Positions 43,070-50,000 of a stretch of DNA of 50,000 nt are shown here, piece after piece (positions within the stretch are counted from its first letter, which is position 1; each line of letters opens with the position of its first letter). The DNA is from Glandiceps talaboti (lineage: Eukaryota > Hemichordata > Enteropneusta > Spengelidae). The stretch covers positions 26,577,595 to 26,627,594 of the forward strand of contig NC_135549.1 of assembly GCF_964340395.1 (NCBI RefSeq). The letters are read 5' to 3'. The translations under genes and the position numbers were made by a program. Below the pieces are notes generated by a model that had not been told where the DNA came from, made no database searches, and saw only the letters and a list, made by a program, of their open reading frames with translations.

Positions 43070-43430
43070 TATTAGATTTTTAGATGATACTATCGGATAA
43101 AAACTCTTTGTCGTGGAAGGCCAGACCTCAACCTCAAATCTGTGTAAGTCATTCAAAGGGTTCGATTTTTAGACGATACTGTCGAATAAAAACGCTTTGT
43201 CGGTCGGGAAAAGCCCGCCCTCATCTGAGTAGTCAGTCAAAAAGATATTCAAAGTGTTAGATATTTAGCTGATATTGTCGATAATATTAGATAGAAACGC
43301 TTCGTTGTGGGAAGCCCTCTCTCAATATCTTTAAGTTTTTTATTAAATGTCCGATTTTAGATTGTTATCATATAAAAATCTCTTTGTCGGGGAAGGCTCT
43401 CCCTAATCTTTTATTCAAAATGTTAAACTT
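43070..43430 (+). repeat. Diverged tandem repeat of about 90-115 bp
   Basis: Four degenerate units share a block like (t)tagatgatactatcggataaaa, then ctctttgtcg, then ggaag(g/c)cc. They begin near 43074, 43167, 43260 and 43355. The high divergence indicates an old array. Confidence 0.6.
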
Positions 43431-44096
43431 TCAGACGAATATAGATATTATCGCAGAAAGTCAAAAAGTGCAATGTTGTAGCTTCAAATTTCGTAATTGT
43501 GTCTTTGTGAATATACAAATAGCAATGTGTATATCATTGTAAATAAAAATAGCAATGTGTTACATATATGGTTGTAACAAGGACGACATATACATTTTAT
43601 TTATGACAAGCAAAACTGTTCTAATAACTCAATTTTTTTTATAAAATGTTGACAAATCAAAGAGGAACACTAGGGCCAGGCAACAATAGTGTTCGTTTGA
43701 TGGACATATTTTAGAGCAACTGTAATGGTGAAAATATAGAAATTATATCCATCTGTAACAACTATTAAGATCTATCACGAAAGTTCGTAGTGTGCATACT
43801 AACAATACACAATGTACATTGTGTGCATGACATATATAAGCCGATATTCGGTTAGCAGAATGGACGTCAATGTGATTAGCTTGTGTGTGACACAGACATT
43901 GGTTAAACAAGAGAAAATAGAGAATTCAATGTTTATTCCATCTCGTCTTCGTCGTTCATCTACACTTTGGAACTGTTGTCAAGGTCTATGACCGTTGCTT
44001 ATGCATTTTCACCTAGTTCCCTTATGAGTAACATCTCCATGCTCCTCAAGGTCTATAATAAAGAGAAAACAATAAAGGGTGATTGCTAAAATGAAT

Positions 44097-44283
44097 ATGA
44101 TATGTAAATAAGATGGCAATCTTTTGTATATCAAAACATTTGGTATTGACTAGTGCTTAAATTAATATGACATGTAAATAAGATGGCATTCTCTTGTTTA
44201 TCAAGACATTTGGTATTGACCCGTGCTTGATATGTAAATAAGGTGGCAATCTTTTGTATATCAAGACATTTGGTATTGACCAG
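44097..44283 (+). repeat. Three copies of a ~60-bp direct repeat
   Basis: Each copy has (ga)tatgtaaataagatggca followed by cttttgt(a/t)tatcaa and acatttggtattgacc. The copies start near 44098, 44168 and 44230. Confidence 0.8.
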
Positions 44284-44710
44284 TTAAATATAAACTGTTT
44301 CAAGTCGAATTGAAAACCATTATGTAACGAATGGTTGTATTAGCGGAAAAGAATGTTTTTAAGCTTTTGACAATTTGAGGAGATGTGCATTGTTCTCAAA
44401 TCCAGTTGTAGAACAAATGTACTTCTCTATTTTTCTCTTCAGAGTATATTTATACAAGGACTGTAGCAATGTGTTCTATCCACTGGACTGACCTTGAATG
44501 TATGTTAGCTCTCTGGAGATATATTCCGCACAGTAACATTACCCCATACATTATTAATAGAACCAAGAGATCACTACATTGAAACACACTCATACTGACA
44601 GTTAACCTATTCGTGGAGGTCACATATTTGATGCAAATTGCCACTTCAAATAACTACATATACTATGAGGTATGGTAGAATAGAACAACATTATGTGTCT
44701 GACAAATACT

Positions 44711-44772
44711 ACCTGACACTTGGTTAAAATTGATGATGGTGATCTGTCAACAGCTTATGTCTGACACAGACA
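44711..44772 (+). repeat. Isolated 62-bp-type unit left of the 94-bp array
   Basis: It carries acttggttaaaattgatga followed by cagcttatgtctgacacaga, the same unit as the array at 47326-48225. It is therefore separated from its relatives by the 94-bp array. Confidence 0.75.
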
Positions 44773-47325
44773 CACCACAAAACCCTCTACACTTTATATC
44801 CCTATACACAGTACATATTTTACAGGTCTGAGTTGTGTGGCCAAACTATTAGAGATTGCTGACCCTCACACCACAAAACCCTCTTTACTTTTATCCCTAC
44901 ACAGTACATATTTAAAAGGTCTGAGTTGTGTGGCCATCCTCATAGAGATTGCTGACCGTCACACCACAGTACCGCTACACTAAATTATCCCTACACAGTA
45001 CATATTTAAATGTTCTGAGTTGTGTGGCCAAACTATTAGAGATTGCTGACCCTCACACCACAAAACCCTCTTTACTTTTTATCCCTTCGCAGTACATATT
45101 TAAAAGGTCTGAGTTGTGTGGCCATCCTCATAGAGATTGTTGACCCTCACACCACAGTACCTCTACACTAAATTATTCCTACACATTACATATTTTACAG
45201 GTCTGAGTTGTGTGGCCAAACTATTAGAGATTGCTGACCCTCACACCACAAAACCCTCTTTACTTTTTATCCCTACACAGTACATATTTAAAAGGTCTGA
45301 GTTATGTGGCCATCCTCATAGAGATTGCTGACCGTCACACCACAGTACCGCTACACTAAATTATCCCTACACAGTACATATTTAAATGTTCTGAGTTGTG
45401 TGGCCAAACTATTAGAGATTGCTGACCCTCACACCACAAAACCCTCTTTACTTTTTATCCCTTCGCAGTACATATTTAAAAGGTCTGAGTTGTGTGGCCA
45501 TCCTCATAGAGATTGTTGACCGTCACACCACAGTACCGCTACACTAAATTATCCCTACACAGTACATATTTAAATGTTCTGAGTTGTGTGGCCAAACTAT
45601 TAGAGATTGCTGACCCTCACACCACAAAACCCTCTTTACTTTTTATCCCTACACAGTACATGTTTAAAAGGTGTGAGTTGTGTAGCCATCCTCATAGAGA
45701 TTGCTGACCGTCACACCACAGTACCTATACACTAAATTATCCCTACACAGTACATATTTAAAAGGTCTGAGTTGTGTGGCCAAACTATTAGAGATTGCTG
45801 ACCGTCACACCACAAAACCCTCTTTATTGTTTCTCCCTACACAGTGCATGTTTTAAAGTTCTGAGTTGTGTGGCCATGGCATCCTCATAGAGATTGTTGA
45901 CCGTCACACCACAGTACCTCTACACTAAATTATTCCTATGCAGTACATACTTTAAAGTTCTGAGTTGTGTGGCCAAAGTATTAGAGATTGCTGACCCTCA
46001 CACCACAAAACCCTCTTTACTTTTTATCCCTTCGCAGTACATATTTAAAAGTTCTGAGTTGTGTGGCCATGGCATCCTCATAGAGATTGTTGACCGTCAC
46101 ACCACAGTACCTCTACACTAAATTATTCCTACACATTACATATTTTACAGGTCTGAGTTGTGTGGCCAAACTATTAGAGATTGCTGACCCTCACACCACA
46201 AAACCCTCTTTACTTTTTATCCCTACACAGTACATATTTAAAAGGTCTGAGTTGTGTGGCCATCCTCATAGAGATTGCTGACCATCACACCACAGTACCG
46301 CTACACTAAATTATCCCTACACAGTACATATTTAAATGTTCTGAGTTGTGTGGCCAAACTATTAGAGATTGCTGACCCTCACACCACAAAACCCTCTTTA
46401 CTTTTTATCCCTACACAGTACATGTTTAAAAGGTGTGAGTTGTGTAGCCATCCTCATAGAGATTGCTGACCGTCACACCACAGTACCTATACACTAAATT
46501 ATCCCTACACAGTACATATTTAAAAGGTCTGAGTTGTGTGGCCAAACTATTAGAGATTGCTGACCGTCACACCACAAAACCCTCTTTACTTTTTATCCCT
46601 ACACAGTGCATATTTTAAAGTTGTGAGTTGTGTGGCCAAACTATTAGAGATTGCTGATATCGCGACCCTCACACCACAAAACCCTCTTTATTGTTTCTCC
46701 CTACACAGTACATGTTTTAAAGTTCTGAGTTGTGTGGCCATGGCATCCTCATAGAGATTGTTGACCGTCACACCACAGTACCTCTACACTAAATTATTCC
46801 TATGCAGTACATACTTTAAAGTTCTGAGTTGTGTGGCCAAAGTATTAGAGATTGCTGACCCTCACACCACAAAATCCTCTTTACTTTCTATCCCTACACA
46901 GTACATATTTAAAAGGTCTGAGTTGTGTGGCCATCCTCATAGAGATTGCTGACCGTCACACCACAGTACCTCTACACTAAATTATCCCTACACAGTACCT
47001 ATTTTAAAGTTCTGAGTTGTGTGGCCAAAGTATTAGAGATTGCTGACCATCACACCACAAAACCCTCTTTACTTTCTATCCCTACACAGTACATATTTAA
47101 AAGGTCTGAGTTGTGTGGCCAAAATATTAGAGATTGCTGACCGTCACACCACAAAACCCTCTTTATTGATTCTCCCTACACAGTACATATTTAAAAGGTC
47201 TGAGTTGTGTGGCCAAACTATTAGAGATTGCTGACCCTCACACCACAAAACCCTCTTTATTGATTCTCCCTACACAGTACATATTTAAAAGGTCTGAGTT
47301 GTGTGGCCATCCTCACAGAGGTGTT
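44773..47325 (+). repeat. 94-bp satellite array with 188-bp higher-order unit
   Basis: About 27 units of 94 bp anchored on ctgagttgtgtggcca. Two unit types alternate. One has aaactattagagattgctga...caccacaaaaccctcttta; the other has tcctcatagagattg...caccacagtacc(g/t)ctacactaaatta. They make a 188-bp dimer over most of the left half. The alternation breaks down to the right (about 46560-47290), where AA runs and a variant with tattgtttctccc occur. Repeated 64-codon frames are a by-product. Confidence 0.92.
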
Positions 47326-48225
47326 ACCTGTCTTAGATAAATGGATGGCAGTGGCAGTGATTTGTCACCAGCTTATGTCTGACACAGACTAGCTGAGACT
47401 TGGTTAAGATGGATGACATTGATTTGTCACCAGCTTATGTCTGACCCAGACTAGCTGAGACTTGGTTAAAATGGACGACAGTGATTTGTCACCAGCTTAT
47501 GTCTGACACAGACTAGCTGAGACTTGGTTAAAATGGATGACAATGATTTCTCACAGCTTATGTCTGACACAGACTAGCAGGGACTTGGTTAAAATGGACG
47601 ACATGCAGTGATTTGTCACCAGCTTATGTCTGACACAGACTAGCTGAGACTTGGTTAAAATGGATGACATTGATTTGTTACAGCTTTTGTCTGACACAGA
47701 CTAGCTGAGACTTGGTTAAAATGGATGACAATGATTTGTCACCAGTTTATGTCTGACACAGACTAGCTGAGACTTGGTTAAAATGGATGACAGTGATTTG
47801 TCACCAGCTTATGTCTGACACAGACTAGCTGAGACTTGGTTAAAATGGATGACAATGATTTGTCACAACTTATGTCTGACACAGACTAGCAGGGACTTGG
47901 TTAAAATGGATGACAGTGATTTGTCACCAGCTTATGTCTGACACAGACTAGCTGAGACTTGGTTAAAATGGATGCCAGTGAATTGTCACCAGCTTATGTC
48001 TGACACAGACTAGCTGAGACTTGGTTAAAATGGATGACAGTGATTTGTCACCAGCTTATGTCTGACACAGACTAGCTGAGACTTCGTTAAATGGATGACA
48101 GTGATTTGTCACCAGCTTATGTCTGACACAGACTAGCTAAGACTTGGTTAAATGGATGACAGTGATTTGTCACCAGCTTATGTCTGACACAGACTAGCTG
48201 AGACTTGGTTAAAGTGGATGACAGG
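47326..48225 (+). repeat. 62-bp tandem array
   Basis: About 14 units with core gatgacagtgatttgtcacc, agcttatgtctgacacagac and tagctgagacttggttaaaa. The units are very similar, with small indels. Confidence 0.92.
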
Positions 48226-48355
48226 ATTTATGGCAATCGCTGCATCAAAACGAAACGAATTGAAACGAAACAAAAAATAAAAATTTAGGTGATTTTTATA
48301 TGAACAGTGGCTTTCAAATATGTAATTTGTGGAATCAGTTTTTGTCTATTGTAAT

Positions 48356-50000
48356 TCTGTTTTCCAATTAAAACAGCTACAGGGATACTAAGGGGCACAA
48401 TGCAACAACCATAGTGCACACAATATACAACACAACAACCATCCTCATCACTAAACTGAAACACAATACAGACCGTTGACCCCTCAGTGAAAGTCACAGC
48501 TCGTAACCACCGTTTGCCATTTAAAACAGCTACAGGGATACAATGAGGTACAATGCAATAGCCATAGTGCACATAATATACAGCACAACAACCATCCTCA
48601 TCACTAGACTGAAACACAGTACCGACCGTTCACCCCTCAGTGAAAGTCACAGCTAGTAACCACCGTTTGCCATTTAAAACAGCTACAGGGATACAATGAG
48701 GTACGATGCAACAGCCATAGTGCACACAATATACAGCACAACAACCATCCTCATCACTAGACTGAAACACAGTACCGACCGTTGACCCCTCAGTGAAAGT
48801 CACAGCTAGTAACCACCGTTTGCCATTTAAAACAGCTACAGGGATACTATGAGGTACAATGCAACAACCATAGTGCACACAATATACAACACAACAACCA
48901 TCCTCATCACTAGACTGAAACACAATACTGACCGTTGACCCCTCAGTGAAAGTCACAGCTAGTAACCACTGTTTGCCATTTAAAACAGCTACAGGGATAC
49001 TATGAGGTACAATGGAACAGCCATAGTGCACACAATATACAACACAACAACCATCCTCATCACTAGACTGAAACACAGTACCGACCGTTGACCCCTCAGT
49101 GAAAGTCACAGCTAGTAACCACCGTTTGCCATTTAAAACAGCTACAGGGATACTATGAGGTACAATGGAACAGCCATAGTGCACACAATATACAGCACAA
49201 CAACCATCCTCATCACTAGACTGAAACACAGTACCGACCGTTGATCCCTCAGTGAAAGTCACAGCTAGTAACCACCGTTTGCCATTTAAAACAGCTACAG
49301 GGATACTATGAGGTACAATGGAACAGCCATAGTGCACACAATATACAGCACAACAACCATCCTCATCACTAGACTGAAACACAGTACCGACCGTTGACCC
49401 CTCAGTGAAAGTCACAGCTAGTAACCACCGTTTGCCATTTAAAACAGCTACAGGGATACTATGAGGTACAATGCAACAGCCATAGTGCACACAATATACA
49501 GCACAACAACCATCCTCATCACTAGACTGAAACACAGTACCGACCGTTCACCCCTCAGTGAAAGTCACAGCTAGTAACCACCGTTTGCCATTTAAAACAG
49601 CTACAGGGATACTATGAGGTACAATGGAACAGCCATAATGCACACAATATACAACACAACAACCATCCTCATCACTAGACTGAAACACAGTACCGACCGT
49701 TGACCCCTCAGTGAAAGTCACAGCTAGTAACCACCGTTTGCCATTTAAAACAGCTACAGGGATACTATGAGGTACAATGCAACAACCATAGTGCACACAA
49801 TATACAGCACAACAACCATCCTCATCACTAGACTGAAACACAGTACCGACCGTTGACCCCTCAGTGAAAGTCACAGCTAGTAACCACCGTTTGCCATTTA
49901 AAACAGCTACAGGGATACTATGAGGTACAATGGAACAGCCATAGTGCACACAATATACAGCACAACAACCATCCTCATCACTAGACTGAAACACAATACT
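48356..50000 (-). repeat. 153-bp tandem array (runs off the window)
   Basis: About 10.8 units of exactly 153 bp (51 codons), anchored on cgtttgccatttaaaacagc at 48511, 48664 and 48817, and onwards to the right edge. The minus strand is open in one frame through most units (Q-S-S-D-E-D-G-C-C ... V-L-N-G-K-R-W-L-L-A-V-T-F-T-E-G). Two units have a TGA where the others have TCA (near 48629 and 49546). Most differences between units change the amino acid, so I treat it as satellite DNA rather than a gene. A protein-coding repeat exon of a larger gene beyond the window is not excluded. Confidence 0.85.

Noticed and set aside
43814-43831. Short palindrome acacaatgtacattgtgt
   Set aside because: Only 18 bp, no repeat partners or gene context; likely chance.
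44949-47234. Series of 64-codon frames
   Set aside because: They recur with the 188-bp dimer of the 94-bp array and overlap unit boundaries; satellite artefact.
44773-48225. CRISPR-like array
   Set aside because: Units are continuous tandem repeats without unique spacers, and the genome is eukaryotic.

Overview
This is eukaryotic nuclear DNA from an animal, probably a marine invertebrate. The evidence is spliced genes with GT/AG introns, tandem extracellular Link (hyaluronan-binding) domains, dense microsatellites and satellites, and a mix of Ngaro-like, Penelope-like, Ty3/gypsy-like, Crypton-like, Harbinger-like and RAG1-related mobile elements. The DNA looks AT-rich by eye. I cannot name the species. 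No rRNA, tRNA or CRISPR could be supported.

Region 1 (about 1-13.4 kb, + strand) is the middle of a gene built from Link-domain cassettes. Four Link exons (1700-1975, 4366-4641, 8949-9221, 10742-11017) alternate with short linker exons (2911-2937, 6150-6176, 9671-9697, 13336-13407), and all introns are phase 1. The first two cassettes, with their introns, are a recent tandem duplication. Both ends of the gene lie outside what I can see. The introns carry microsatellites, a long-TIR MITE-like element, a Crypton/DUF3504-type fragment and a 178-bp hairpin.

Region 2 (14362-18766, - strand) is a nearly intact 4.4-kb Ngaro-like tyrosine-recombinase retrotransposon. It has Gag-like, RT/RNase H and recombinase frames, a canonical -1 slippery heptamer at the gag/pol junction, and A1-ORFs-B1-A2-B2 split direct repeats. 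It sits inside a dispersed repeat. A second, uninterrupted copy of that repeat at about 409-955 gives the empty site.

Region 3 (about 19-25.4 kb) is mostly non-coding, with microsatellites and a decayed Penelope-like GIY-YIG fragment.

Region 4 (25.7-39.4 kb) is a nest of transposase-like genes. On the + strand there is an F-box-like ORF, then a frameshifted ORF resembling the RAG1/Transib catalytic core. Convergent to it on the - strand is a decayed multi-exon gene with a RAG1-N-like RING/zinc-finger region, a GRP motif and a GGDKGGG-type domain, ending in a Harbinger-like N-terminal exon. Just beyond it lies a complete 7,077-bp DNA transposon (32328-39404) with 12-bp perfect TIRs and a 7-bp target duplication. 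It encodes a spliced 1,337-residue protein with a coiled coil, an RNase H-like core and a C-terminal 22-residue repeat. I do not recognise this family by name.

Region 5 (39.9-41.5 kb) holds two oppositely oriented, broken Ty3/gypsy-like pol fragments. Region 6 (41.5-50 kb) is repeat-rich: a hairpin, diverged minisatellites, a 62-bp array split by a 94-bp array with 188-bp higher-order structure, and a 153-bp array running off the right edge.
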